A DNA stretch of 64,000 nucleotides from Legionellaceae bacterium (GTDB taxonomy: Bacteria; Pseudomonadota; Gammaproteobacteria; Legionellales; Legionellaceae): NCBI GenBank assembly GCA_029212505.1, contig JARGOS010000004.1, positions 62,001-126,000 of the forward strand, given 5' to 3'. Shown here one piece after another: positions 19,023 to 27,882 of the stretch; position 1 is the stretch's first letter; each line of letters opens with the position of its first letter. Position numbers and translations under genes: made by a program. A model generated the notes under the pieces. The model saw only the letters and a list, made by a program, of their open reading frames with translations, was not told the DNA's origin and searched no databases.

Positions 19023-19401
19023 AATTTCAATCCATTTCTAAAAGATGAGCAACAAATTGTACCTTAATTCATCACAAAAAAGCAAGTTTTAACTTAAAGC
19101 GGGTACTAATCCAGCCTAGGCAGACAAATCGATCGAAAGCAAACCAAAACATGGTATTTATGTTTAAATAACGAACGAAAGTTAGGTATAAATCGACGGT
19201 CGAAAACAAAAGTATGAATTTTTGTCACGGAGGGGCAGGAATTAACGGTTCAGAAAGTGGATAGCTAGGTGCTCTGAGCGCAATAAAAATACACACTACT
19301 TAGTTGGTTTAAATTGGCGCATTCAGGTTAATTTTTCAATCCAATTATGTTATTATATTAACCACCTGAAGCAAACTTACTTTATTGATGAGTCAAGCCT
19401 T
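19023..19401. other. 379-base intergenic region between divergent genes
   Basis: No gene or RNA is recognised here. It must hold the promoters of mltD (leftward) and of the large effector-like gene (rightward). The right end holds a dyad and promoter, listed separately. The middle contains the near-repeat ATCGATCGAAAGC / ATCGACGGTCGAAAAC, which I cannot interpret. Confidence 0.5.
19324..19368 (+). promoter_or_regulatory. Promoter overlapping an operator-like dyad
   Basis: TTAATT (19328-19333), a 17-base spacer and TATTAT (19351-19356) form a plausible sigma-70 promoter 46 bases before the ATG at 19402. The inverted arms GGTTAAT (19326-19332) and ATTAACC (19357-19363) lie over the -35 and just after the -10, which is how a repressor or response-regulator site would be placed. 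The regulator is unknown. Confidence 0.5.
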
Positions 19402-21954
19402 ATGATTATTCCATTGATTGAACCGACCTCAACGCGTTATATCCACGTTAACCCGGCGACTAACCGCGTGCACCTGCTTGTGCCGTTTGTTGGTGGGCAG
19501 GATATTAGTACCGATAACACTTGTCGCTCAACAGCAGAACTCAACGCATTTTTTGGTGGTGGCGGTTTTAACGAATTAGAAGCGTATAAAAGCGTACTGG
19601 AATTTCATATCTCTCTGCTTGACGCAAATGATGCGAGGCGGGTGATTAAAGAAGAGCGCTTGGCTCAAATCAACATCTACCTTGATGCCGTCCGTAGTAT
19701 AGGGAATAATTATCAAACTACAGTCAACGCTTTGCTCGCTAAACCCTCGAACTTATACAGCATTCACTTGCGACCAAGCGCGCAAGACAATTACGGCGAC
19801 GTGGTGAACCCGGTGTTTACCATAGAGCGAGGCAACGATGGGTCAGGCACGCCCTTATCGCCTTTGTATAACAAGATGCATGAGGTATTTCCGAACCAAA
19901 CGCTGGGGAAACCCGACCCACGCACGGAGCTCATCAACGCGACCTTAAGCGCTTTACCTCAAGATGCAAGCTTTGAAGACATTCAACGTGTCTTGACCGA
20001 GCAATGCCAACGCTTATTTGGGGCACCCATAGATTTTCAAAGCTATATTAAACGCACACCAGGCAGACCAAGCGAAAATCAAGCGGTCACAAAAGCGCAT
20101 ATCGATACTTTGATGGGGTTGGGTGACGATGCAACACCAGAAGAATATATCCATGCTCTTTTAGGAACATGTGCGCCCAATTTATCAAGCTTATATATCG
20201 GCTCACCGTTTTATCATGGCTCGTATACAACACCCGCTGAGCAAGCTGAACGCTTGTCCATCATGACGCAATTTTATTTAGCTATTTTAAATATACACTG
20301 CCGCGCACAAGGCATAAGCAACATAAATTTTGGAGAGATTTTAGATAATAATGCAGCGTTAAGCGAGGCGCTCGTCGAGTGCATATCAATGGCTTTAACC
20401 AACGGCGATGACGTAGAAGCTAGTATCATCATGTTTGTGAACGAGCATACAAGAGCATTTAGTTTATCACGTGACTTAAACCCAGATGATAAAAATGCAA
20501 TTCAAACAAAATTCGAAACCACCTATCGTACCGTAACAGCCACCGACGAAAATGAACATATGGATGATTTCATGATATTGGACAACGAAGCCCGTGGCCC
20601 AAACGCACTATTCTTCACGCAAAAAGGTTTAATTTGCACAGACTTCGCGAATATCGCGCCGACCACAGGACCGAACCAAGCCTACTTTGCTGAAATTAAG
20701 CAAGAAGCGGCGACGCACCCTAATGTCATGAGGCCTCAAGATGAAGCGATTGTTGAGGTGGATATCGAACCCGAAGCACTGATGGATAAACTCGATGATA
20801 TCCAATGGGATAAACTGCCCGTCGAGGTCAGTGACGCCTGTCGCGCTTTGCCTGCCTTCCAAATGCGTGAATTAGCGGACGATGTGGCGAAAGGTAAACA
20901 AGAAGAAGCGGAAGCCATCTTAAATGCCTCTGCTGCTGATAATCAACAAGCCTTGCTCACAACCCCAGCTAAATTCACGGATTACTCCGGTCGCACGTTT
21001 AACTGCACCGCCTACGAATACGCCTATTGGGCTAAAGACACCCACATGCGCCGGATGCTCGAAAGTCACATGGATGATACAACCAAAACTTATTTATTGA
21101 ATAAGATTGATGAGATGGAGCACTCAGGCCTCGCTTATCAACAACATGGCGTTGATTACAAAAACCCACATTATGACATGAGTTTTGTGTTGAAAGATTT
21201 AAATCCAGCTGAGTTTCGCCACCTACAAACCATGGTGGGTCAAAATAATCCAAAAATACAGGAGGCCACCGCCAATAATTATCAAAATCTACCGTTTACA
21301 GCGACGGAGTACGAACAACTTCAAAAAGACTTAGCACCGCATACAAACGTGTGGACGTGGATGCTGTCATGTTTAGGCTCATTCCAAAGTCTAGCCTACT
21401 TAACTTACCCTGCGTTTTTTCTCGCGTCATTTTTTATAACACCACCAGCCAATACCATCGCGAACAAATTAACCTTTGACTTTAATTCGTTAATTACCGC
21501 ACTGGATACCTACGTAACGAATTATGACAGATGGAACTGGCACGACCGCGATGCCGCCTGGCTTAAAGTCGGTCAAGCCCAGCGTGATGTTCCCGTACAT
21601 ATCGCCAATGAATATTGCAGACCGGACCGCTCATTTCACCCTTGTCCTGAATTCAATGAACGCACGCTACCGCGCGTGTTTACATTTGATAATTACGTTA
21701 CATCCTGTAATTCTTGGTTTCCTCTTTCGGCGGGTTCTTCCGGTCTTGGCGTTGATTGTGGTTTAATTCGGCGCGGCGCGGCGCGCGTGGGCGCGCGGGC
21801 CGAGCGGGCTACGGTGCGGTGGGCGTGGCCCGCGCCGATCGCGGTCGATTTGCGCGCGGTTACCCGCCTTGATGAAGTAAGAACCAATGATCTCACGCAG
21901 TCGCGTGAAATCCTGAGCGAGGCGACACGGAATCATGGCTTGGGGCATTCATGA
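19402..21954 (+). CDS. Large effector-like protein with GC-rich C-terminal tail
   Basis: An 850-residue protein without assigned function. It has no signal peptide; residues about 660-690 include a hydrophobic stretch (LGSFQSLAYLTYPAFFLASF). The segment from FTDYSGRTFNCTAYEYAYWA to DMSFVLKDLNPAEFR recalls a conserved block I associate with large Legionella/Coxiella hypothetical or effector proteins, but this is from memory. Later segments (ANEYCRPDRSFHPCPEFNE, SWFPLSAGSSGLG) also look conserved. The coding strand has more C than G, the reverse of neighbouring plus-strand DNA, suggesting transfer or inversion. The last about 70 codons run through very GC-rich sequence and may not be native. 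It stands alone between mltD and a pilin. Confidence 0.7.
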   Translation: MIIPLIEPTSTRYIHVNPATNRVHLLVPFVGGQDISTDNTCRSTAELNAFFGGGGFNELEAYKSVLEFHISLLDANDARRVIKEERLAQINIYLDAVRSIGNNYQTTVNALLAKPSNLYSIHLRPSAQDNYGDVVNPVFTIERGNDGSGTPLSPLYNKMHEVFPNQTLGKPDPRTELINATLSALPQDASFEDIQRVLTEQCQRLFGAPIDFQSYIKRTPGRPSENQAVTKAHIDTLMGLGDDATPEEYIHALLGTCAPNLSSLYIGSPFYHGSYTTPAEQAERLSIMTQFYLAILNIHCRAQGISNINFGEILDNNAALSEALVECISMALTNGDDVEASIIMFVNEHTRAFSLSRDLNPDDKNAIQTKFETTYRTVTATDENEHMDDFMILDNEARGPNALFFTQKGLICTDFANIAPTTGPNQAYFAEIKQEAATHPNVMRPQDEAIVEVDIEPEALMDKLDDIQWDKLPVEVSDACRALPAFQMRELADDVAKGKQEEAEAILNASAADNQQALLTTPAKFTDYSGRTFNCTAYEYAYWAKDTHMRRMLESHMDDTTKTYLLNKIDEMEHSGLAYQQHGVDYKNPHYDMSFVLKDLNPAEFRHLQTMVGQNNPKIQEATANNYQNLPFTATEYEQLQKDLAPHTNVWTWMLSCLGSFQSLAYLTYPAFFLASFFITPPANTIANKLTFDFNSLITALDTYVTNYDRWNWHDRDAAWLKVGQAQRDVPVHIANEYCRPDRSFHPCPEFNERTLPRVFTFDNYVTSCNSWFPLSAGSSGLGVDCGLIRRGAARVGARAERATVRWAWPAPIAVDLRAVTRLDEVRTNDLTQSREILSEATRNHGLGHS
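21760..21870. other. Very GC-rich patch at the 3' end of the effector-like gene
   Basis: About 100 bases consist largely of GCG, CGC and GGC runs, unlike anything else in this moderately AT-rich window. Composition returns to normal by about 21890. In the effector frame it encodes an Arg/Ala-rich tail (RRGAARVGARAERATVRWAW). Small minus-strand frames here are probably by-products of the composition. It may be inserted foreign DNA or the native GC-rich tail of this protein family. Confidence 0.65.
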
Positions 21955-22040
21955 TGGCGTGGTGTGTAGCTGCCATCGACCATCGCTTCATGCTGCTGCG
22001 TTCCTCATGCACATCTGCACAATGTGATGTGTTTAGTTGT

Positions 22041-22064
22041 TTAAAAAGCAAGCTTAAATTGCTT
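22041..22064 (-). terminator. Rho-independent terminator after the pilin gene
   Basis: On the minus strand AAGCAA-TTTAAGC-TTGCTT is followed by a T run, about 28 bases after the pilin stop. A second small hairpin (GTGGG-TGCAACT-CCCAC, 22067-22083) lies between. Confidence 0.6.
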
Positions 22065-22091
22065 ATGTGGGAGTTGCACCCACTTAAGGCT

Positions 22092-22478
22092 TTAAGACCA
22101 GCATTGCTCAACCAAGCCTGTAGGCTGTCCTTTGGGGCCTTTTGCAATGCCTTCAACACCTTCGCTTGTAAGGGTGAGTGCTTGGCATAGCGTATCTTGT
22201 GCACCTTGTGAGCCGATGGGCATGGCTGTGAGTGTGTAGCGTTTATTTTTTAGTTTTTGCATGCTTAATTTGTACCAGGGTGTGAGGGATGGTGTTGAAC
22301 CCAGGGTGTATGCGTCCTCTTGTTCAAGACGATTCGCTAAGTCGAGTAGCGCTGTTTGGGCCTCGAGGCGTCGCGTCCGAACTAAAAGATGCATGTAATT
22401 GGGGTAAGCCATGGTCGCTAAGAGGCCAATAACACCTAAAACAAGCATAAGCTCAATCAGTGAAAATCCTTTCTTCAT
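22092..22478 (-). CDS. Type IV pilin-like protein (PilE family)
   Basis: A 128-residue prepilin. MKKG|FSLIELMLVLGVIGLLATMAYPNY is the class III signal and N-terminal helix, with glutamate at position 5 of the mature protein, as cut by PilD. The C-terminal cysteines (DTLCQAL and VEQCWS) form the usual disulfide loop. Its short length and isolation from other pil genes suggest a PilE-type minor pilin. No clear Shine-Dalgarno site is seen at 22478. Confidence 0.9.
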   Translation of the reverse strand: MKKGFSLIELMLVLGVIGLLATMAYPNYMHLLVRTRRLEAQTALLDLANRLEQEDAYTLGSTPSLTPWYKLSMQKLKNKRYTLTAMPIGSQGAQDTLCQALTLTSEGVEGIAKGPKGQPTGLVEQCWS

Positions 22479-22590
22479 ATGTTTTACTTAATCGTTCATC
22501 GAGCGCGCAGTTTACACAAGGCAAGCATTGAAGTCATGATTACTGAGCTGTTACAGTGATGTTTCGTTGAAGCTTTGCAGAGGTGTAAAT

Positions 22591-23583
22591 ATGCAAGAAA
22601 AATTGTCTCCCAAAATATATTCCGAACATAATTTTGATGATAAAAAACGACGAGTAGGGTTTGAAATCGAAACGTCTGGACTTTCGATCAATACGCTAGC
22701 CACACATCTTCAATGTATATTTGGTGGTGATATTGAGAAGAAACATAAAAATTTATCGATACTATCTAATACAGAGCTTGGATCGTTTAAAATAGAGCTT
22801 GATGCAAATGTGTTGAAAAAATTATCAGAAAAATCGAAGCAAAAACAAGAAAATCATGCGAATCATGGGGATAATCTGATTGATGTGATTGACTGGGAGG
22901 GTGTGGTTGAGAATCTTATTCCTTCAAATCTTTTAGGGTTAATTCCGATAGAGATTGTGACACCACCAGTTGCTGTTGATGAGATTACGCAACTTGATAA
23001 AATGATTGACGTACTCAAACAAAACCAGGCGTATGATACGAAAAAGTCAATTTTGACCGCATTTGGACTGCACATTAATCCTGATGTACCCACGCTTGAA
23101 CCCATGAAAATTTTGGCGTTCATGACATCGTTTATTTTATTGAACGATTGGCTAAAAGAAATTATGCCCCTGGATTTATCCAGGAAATTTTCGGGTTTTA
23201 TTAATGATTACCCTAGATCTTATTGCAAGAAAATTCTCAGTCCAGCGTATCAACCGAATTTAGATGAGCTGATTGATGATTATTTAGCTGAAAACGAATC
23301 GCGAAATCGAGCGTTGGATATGCTTCCTTTATTTGCTTTTTTAAAAAAAGATATCGTGCAGCAATACCCCAATATCAAAATTAATCCAAGACCGACGTTT
23401 CATTACCGATTAGCCAACAGTCAATTTTCAAAACCAGGTTGGAACTTAGCGCTTGAATGGGAAAGGTGGTTGTATATCGAAGCATTGGCTAAAAATACGG
23501 AGCTCAGAGCTATGATGGCAAGTGATTACCTTCGTCTTTCTTCGTCAGCATGGAAAAGCAAAGTAGGCGAGTATATCGCGTGA
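22591..23583 (+). CDS. Putative amidoligase (GS-like COOH-NH2 ligase)
   Basis: A 330-residue protein that looks like the Amidoligase_2 family, which has a glutamine-synthetase-type core and is predicted to form amide or peptide bonds with ATP. Metal/ATP-binding motifs are seen: RVGFEIETSGL (E25, E27), FKIELDANV (E69), IPIEIVTPPVAVDEI (E121) and GLHINPD (H161), with RPTFHYRLANSQ and LALEWERW near the end. The frame starts at a TTG at 22567, but the ATG at 22591 has AGAGGTG upstream. The stop overlaps the start of the glutamine-amidotransferase-like gene (TGATG). Such pairs are predicted to make and trim gamma-glutamyl-type peptides; the substrate is unknown. Confidence 0.8.
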   Translation: MQEKLSPKIYSEHNFDDKKRRVGFEIETSGLSINTLATHLQCIFGGDIEKKHKNLSILSNTELGSFKIELDANVLKKLSEKSKQKQENHANHGDNLIDVIDWEGVVENLIPSNLLGLIPIEIVTPPVAVDEITQLDKMIDVLKQNQAYDTKKSILTAFGLHINPDVPTLEPMKILAFMTSFILLNDWLKEIMPLDLSRKFSGFINDYPRSYCKKILSPAYQPNLDELIDDYLAENESRNRALDMLPLFAFLKKDIVQQYPNIKINPRPTFHYRLANSQFSKPGWNLALEWERWLYIEALAKNTELRAMMASDYLRLSSSAWKSKVGEYIA

Positions 23584-24275
23584 TGAAAAAGCCTGTGATT
23601 GCCTTTACCTGCTCGCAGTTTCAATCCATCTTTGTGAAACTTGCGTTGAGGCTTGCTATTTATTTAGCCGGGGGTAAGCCGCTTTATATTTCATCAGATG
23701 CTACGCAAGATGATACGCAAATATTGCCTGATTTTGATGGTTTATTATTAGGGGGTGGTGCCGACATTCATCCCAAGCTTTATGATGGCAAAATAAAGCC
23801 AAACTATCGTTACGATGAAGCACGAGATGCCCTCGAGTTACGTCTTTTAGAGCATGTTTTTGCATCGGATAAGCCTGTTTTAGGCATTTGTCGCGGATGC
23901 CAAATGTTGAATATTTTTCAACAGGGTACATTGTATGAAGATCTAAAAAAACTGGATAGTGCAGCACAATACCCTAATCATTTATTGGGATATATCTTTT
24001 TTCGTAAGCGCATCAAAATTGTTCAGGATTCCCGATTATATCAATGCATTGGACATCAACAAACCAAAGTTAATAGCATTCATAAGCAATGCATTAACCT
24101 TGTTGGAGATGGGTTTAACGTGACGGCATCAGAAGAAAACAAGATCATCCAATGCATTGAACACACCCAACTTACGTTTGCGATGGGTGTGCAGTTTCAT
24201 CCTGAATTTTTAATTATGAAAAAGCCTTTTTTTAATATATTTAAATTATTTGTGCGTAAGTCTAGGTGTTCTTGA
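23583..24275 (+). CDS. Class I glutamine amidotransferase-like hydrolase (peptidase C26)
   Basis: A 230-residue protein of the gamma-glutamyl-GABA hydrolase/PuuD type. The nucleophile elbow GICRGCQMLN contains the catalytic cysteine (C103), GVQFHPEF gives the histidine and glutamate, and LLLGGGADIHPKLYD is the typical upstream loop. Its ATG overlaps the amidoligase stop by one base. Known enzymes of this family cut gamma-glutamyl amides, so it may edit or degrade the amidoligase product. No puu or GABA genes are near. Confidence 0.85.
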   Translation: MKKPVIAFTCSQFQSIFVKLALRLAIYLAGGKPLYISSDATQDDTQILPDFDGLLLGGGADIHPKLYDGKIKPNYRYDEARDALELRLLEHVFASDKPVLGICRGCQMLNIFQQGTLYEDLKKLDSAAQYPNHLLGYIFFRKRIKIVQDSRLYQCIGHQQTKVNSIHKQCINLVGDGFNVTASEENKIIQCIEHTQLTFAMGVQFHPEFLIMKKPFFNIFKLFVRKSRCS

Positions 24276-24437
24276 AAGTTTATTAAGTGTACTTTAATGC
24301 CATGTTTTTTTAGAATGAATGGCAACTTAATCTGGATTTAAAGATTTTTTAACTCATAAAATGACCTTATTGTTATCCGACTTAAAAAGCATGCTTGATG
24401 GTGAGACAAAGCAGATCGATTTTCAACTGTAATCACC

Positions 24438-25499
24438 TTAACGCTCCTCCGAGATATCCATGGTTTTAATCGATACATCCTGTGTTTTACCAAAACGGTT
24501 GATTTTTAACGTAATTTTTTCACCAATAGGAATATCAGAAAGCGTATTGTATAAATCGTTATAATTTTTAATGGGATGATGATTGATGGCAACGATGGCA
24601 TCCCCAAGAATCAAGCGGCCAAATCCATCAAGCCGAACGCCGGTTAAGCCGAGTTCAGCAGCAGGGGTGTTGGGTAAGACTTCAGAGATAAAAACACCTT
24701 GTCCATCACCAAAGCGATTGGCAATCCTGTCTTGCAGGGGAATAATGCCTATGCCGGCCATTTTTACACGACCGTACTTGATTAGCTGAGGCACGATTCG
24801 TGCCAAGGCTTCGGCAGGCACAGCAAAGCCAACGCCTGATGAGGCACCTGAGTTTGAATAAATCATGGTATTTAAGCCAATTAAACGACCTTGGCTGTCG
24901 AGTAACGGCCCACCTGAATTGCCTGGATTGATCGAGGCATCGGTTTGAATCATATCTCGAATATTCACGCCCGATACACCTGGCACTTCACGACCTAGCG
25001 CTGATATCACGCCCGTTGTTAAGCTATGGTCGAGACCAAACGGATTACCAATGGCAATGGTTTTTTGCCCAACTACTAACGATTGTGTGTCGGCTATTTC
25101 AAAAGGGGTGATATGTTGCATCGCAGAAAAGTCTTTGGGTTTTATCAGTGCAAGCACAGCTAAATCTTTTCTAGGTTCAACGCCGATGACTTTGGCGGGT
25201 GTTGTTTGGTTGCCAAAGCTGACCATGAGATTATCGGCGCCATGAATCACGTGATAATTGGTCACCACATGACCTTGTTTATCCCAAATAACACCCGAGC
25301 CGGCTCCGGATGAGGCTTCAAATTGTTCGGCAAACGGTGTTTGAAAGCGGTTGATACGGTGCACATAAACAACTTTAGAGGAAGCTTGTTTAAACACAGA
25401 AACCGTATCTTGTTCGTCTTTGGATAAGTGGGTAGGTGTTGAACCTGCTGCTGCGTTGAATGCGAAAAATACTGCAAGCAAAAAAATATTTTTTTTCAT
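24438..25499 (-). CDS. Periplasmic serine protease, DegQ/DegS type with one PDZ domain
   Basis: HtrA-family quality-control protease. Signal peptide MKKNIFLLAVFFAFNAAAG, then a chymotrypsin-fold domain with histidine in NYHVIHG, aspartate in RKDLAVL and serine in NPGNSGGPL, then one PDZ domain (from GIGIIPL to MDISEER). At 353 residues with a single PDZ it has DegS-like architecture, but the N terminus looks cleavable rather than an anchor. The frame runs to 25529; the ATG at 25499 has CGAGG upstream and is preferred. Confidence 0.9.
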   Translation of the reverse strand: MKKNIFLLAVFFAFNAAAGSTPTHLSKDEQDTVSVFKQASSKVVYVHRINRFQTPFAEQFEASSGAGSGVIWDKQGHVVTNYHVIHGADNLMVSFGNQTTPAKVIGVEPRKDLAVLALIKPKDFSAMQHITPFEIADTQSLVVGQKTIAIGNPFGLDHSLTTGVISALGREVPGVSGVNIRDMIQTDASINPGNSGGPLLDSQGRLIGLNTMIYSNSGASSGVGFAVPAEALARIVPQLIKYGRVKMAGIGIIPLQDRIANRFGDGQGVFISEVLPNTPAAELGLTGVRLDGFGRLILGDAIVAINHHPIKNYNDLYNTLSDIPIGEKITLKINRFGKTQDVSIKTMDISEER

Positions 25500-25582
25500 C
25501 AAGAAGCCTCGTCTTAAGAAAAATTTCACAAGTATTAAAGCGTGATGATATTTTAAAAAAACTCAGTTTTACGGTCAAATAA

Positions 25583-26599
25583 TTATTGGATTAATTCACG
25601 CAAGACACTCGTGGCATAGCTTCCAGTGGTTAGGGTAAATTCCAAGGTGAGTTGATGATGATTCCATGCCCATGTTAGCTGCTCTACATCAAGCCTATGG
25701 GCTCGGTAAGCACGTTTTAAATCATGTTTTTCGAGCGCATGACATAAATGCACCACGTCTGCCAGTGCTTTTTGTTGCACGTCTAGTGCATCGGCAGACA
25801 CTAAAGAAGGGGAGTTACCCCATAAAATAGACGCGGGCACGATATCTTTATCTTGAATACGTTGATGAATGGTTTCATCTGGGAGGTCTACGTGAAAAAA
25901 GCTTTGTGAACCAGAGAGCTGCATCACATCTCCTGGGATAGCTTGTTGCCAATTATTCAGTGCAACTCGGGCTGATAAGATTTGATTGAACAGAAAAGAG
26001 CGCGCTGCAGAAAAATACATGCCTTTCAAAAAGCGATCTTTGACACGACGATCCCCCATAAGCATCTGCTCGGCTTTGATAATATTTTGTCCCTGAATAC
26101 CAAATCGCTGTGGACCAAAATAGTTCGGGACACCGGTGGTTTTGATCTGCTGTAGTCGCTCTTCAACGGCATGGACATCGCTGACTTCTTTGATGACTAA
26201 TTTAAAGCGATTACTCTTAACGGCTCCGTGTCTTATTTTTTTTGCGTGACGCGAGGCTTCTATCACGCGCCAGCCATGGCCTTTGAGTGTGCTTGCCCCT
26301 TCGATCGTTTCGCCCGGGCAGTGTATCGATATCCATTGAGTGGTCACGGCCTGTTTATCTTTTAACCCCGCGTATGAGATAGCGCGAACAGGCTTAGACA
26401 ATGCGGCTGAAAGCGCTTTGACAAGCTCTTCTGTGGTTAGTCCTTGTTTTTCAATATGTAAGCACAGATGCTCACCCGTGCCCGTCAATTCAAAGCCGAG
26501 CACTTCGTTGACTTTAAAATCTTCTGCAGAGGCTTTAAATTGGCCGGTAGCCGTAGGTTGGCCAAGTGCAAAGGCCAGTGTGCTTACATCATAGTTCAT
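25583..26599 (-). CDS. truD: tRNA pseudouridine-13 synthase
   Basis: TruD makes pseudouridine 13 in tRNA-Glu. It has SAEDFKVNEVLGFELTGTGEH, catalytic-loop YAGLKDKQAVTTQW with the conserved aspartate, GVPNYFGPQRFGIQGQN and the closing LTLEFTLTTGSYATSVLREL. The 338-residue length is normal. It follows pfp after a single base, so the two are cotranscribed. In many gammaproteobacteria truD sits with surE/ispF; that context is absent here. Confidence 0.96.
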   Translation of the reverse strand: MNYDVSTLAFALGQPTATGQFKASAEDFKVNEVLGFELTGTGEHLCLHIEKQGLTTEELVKALSAALSKPVRAISYAGLKDKQAVTTQWISIHCPGETIEGASTLKGHGWRVIEASRHAKKIRHGAVKSNRFKLVIKEVSDVHAVEERLQQIKTTGVPNYFGPQRFGIQGQNIIKAEQMLMGDRRVKDRFLKGMYFSAARSFLFNQILSARVALNNWQQAIPGDVMQLSGSQSFFHVDLPDETIHQRIQDKDIVPASILWGNSPSLVSADALDVQQKALADVVHLCHALEKHDLKRAYRAHRLDVEQLTWAWNHHQLTLEFTLTTGSYATSVLRELIQ

Positions 26600-26600
26600 A

Positions 26601-27848
26601 TTATTTCCTGGTTAGATTAGGCGCCACCAATTCGTTTTTGAGACGAACATAGTCCGGTAGACCTGAGGCATGATACGGCGGGTAAGCCTCGCCTTGAATT
26701 AACGGTGCTAAATACCGTCGGCAAGCATCGGTAATGCCCATACCGTCCTCTCGAATAAAGTCTTCTGGCATGGCACGTTCTTGGTTGGCAACATCCGCAA
26801 GCGGTACATGGCTAATTGACCATTGATAAGGCGCGTCGTTTTCACGAACGATGATGGGCATGATGGCATTATGCCCATCGAGAGCGAGTTCAACGGCCGC
26901 TTTACCCAGGGCGTAGGCTTGCTCGACATCGACGCTTGAGGCAATATGTCGTGCGGCACGTTGTAAATAATCAGCCAATGCCCAATGATATTTTAACCCC
27001 AGCTTTTGCTTAACTAAGTTTGCGAGAACTGGAGCGACACCACCGAGTTGTGCATGGCCAAATGAATCACGAAGGCCGGCGTCACTTAAAAATTTGCCTT
27101 CTTTATTTTGAATACCTTCAGATGCAACGACGACACAATAGCCGTGCTGTTTGACGCAAGCGTCCACGCGCTCTATAAATACCTCGGGATCAAACGCTCT
27201 TTCTGGAAATAAAATAAGATGGGGTGGTTGCTCAGCCGATTCGCTGGCCAAGCCACTTGCGGCAGCAATCCAGCCGGCATGTCGTCCCATGACTTCTAAA
27301 ATAAATACTTTGGTGGAGGTTTCGGACATAGAGGCTACGTCAAAACCAGCTTCGAGTGTAGATACAGCGACGTATTTCGCAACCGAGCCAAAACCTGGGC
27401 ATGTGTCGGTGAAAGGCAGATCGTTATCCACCGTTTTAGGAATGCCGATACACGTGACTGGGTAGCCCGCCGCTTTGCTCATGGTCGCCACTTTGTGGGC
27501 TGTATCTTGTGAATCACCGCCACCGTTATAAAAAAAGTAGCCAATATTATGCGCTTTAAACACCTCAATCAGACGATCAAATTCTTCACCTTGGTTTTTA
27601 AGTTTATGGCGACATGAACCAAAAGCACCGGAAGGGGTGTGCATGAGTTTTGCAATATCTTCATCGCTTTCGAGCGATGTATCAATCAGTCTTTCGTTGA
27701 GAGCACCCACAATGCCCGACTCGGCTGCAAAAACTTTGCCGATCTTATCAGGGTGGGCACGTGCTGTTTGAATGACCCCACATGCTGAGGCATTGATAAC
27801 GGCGGTAACACCGCCGGATTGTGCATAAATTGCATTTTTTATAGACAT
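26601..27848 (-). CDS. pfp: PPi-dependent 6-phosphofructokinase
   Basis: Phosphorylates fructose 6-phosphate using pyrophosphate, reversibly, in glycolysis/gluconeogenesis. The 415-residue protein has the family motifs YNGGGDSQDTAHK, GIPKTVDNDLP (the lysine of PKT is typical of PPi users) and EVMGRHAGWIAA. ATP-dependent enzymes usually read GGDGS and have a different PKT region. It is upstream of truD and downstream of the hybrid kinase on the same strand. Confidence 0.93.
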   Translation of the reverse strand: MSIKNAIYAQSGGVTAVINASACGVIQTARAHPDKIGKVFAAESGIVGALNERLIDTSLESDEDIAKLMHTPSGAFGSCRHKLKNQGEEFDRLIEVFKAHNIGYFFYNGGGDSQDTAHKVATMSKAAGYPVTCIGIPKTVDNDLPFTDTCPGFGSVAKYVAVSTLEAGFDVASMSETSTKVFILEVMGRHAGWIAAASGLASESAEQPPHLILFPERAFDPEVFIERVDACVKQHGYCVVVASEGIQNKEGKFLSDAGLRDSFGHAQLGGVAPVLANLVKQKLGLKYHWALADYLQRAARHIASSVDVEQAYALGKAAVELALDGHNAIMPIIVRENDAPYQWSISHVPLADVANQERAMPEDFIREDGMGITDACRRYLAPLIQGEAYPPYHASGLPDYVRLKNELVAPNLTRK

Positions 27849-27882
27849 CGATGTTCCTTTATCGTGTAATTAAATCGTGTAA

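Noticed and set aside
21693..21948. Two small minus-strand frames in the GC-rich patch
   Set aside because: Arg/Pro/Ala-rich products expected from GC-rich DNA read in any frame; no start signals.
22065..22092. Possible tRNA-like fold between the effector gene and the pilin
   Set aside because: Only a single 5-base-pair hairpin; no cloverleaf arms or TTC loop.
24360..24432. Tiny plus-strand frame MTLLLSDLKSMLDGETKQ after the amidotransferase
   Set aside because: Only 23 codons, no ribosome site, and it runs into the 3' end region of the protease gene.
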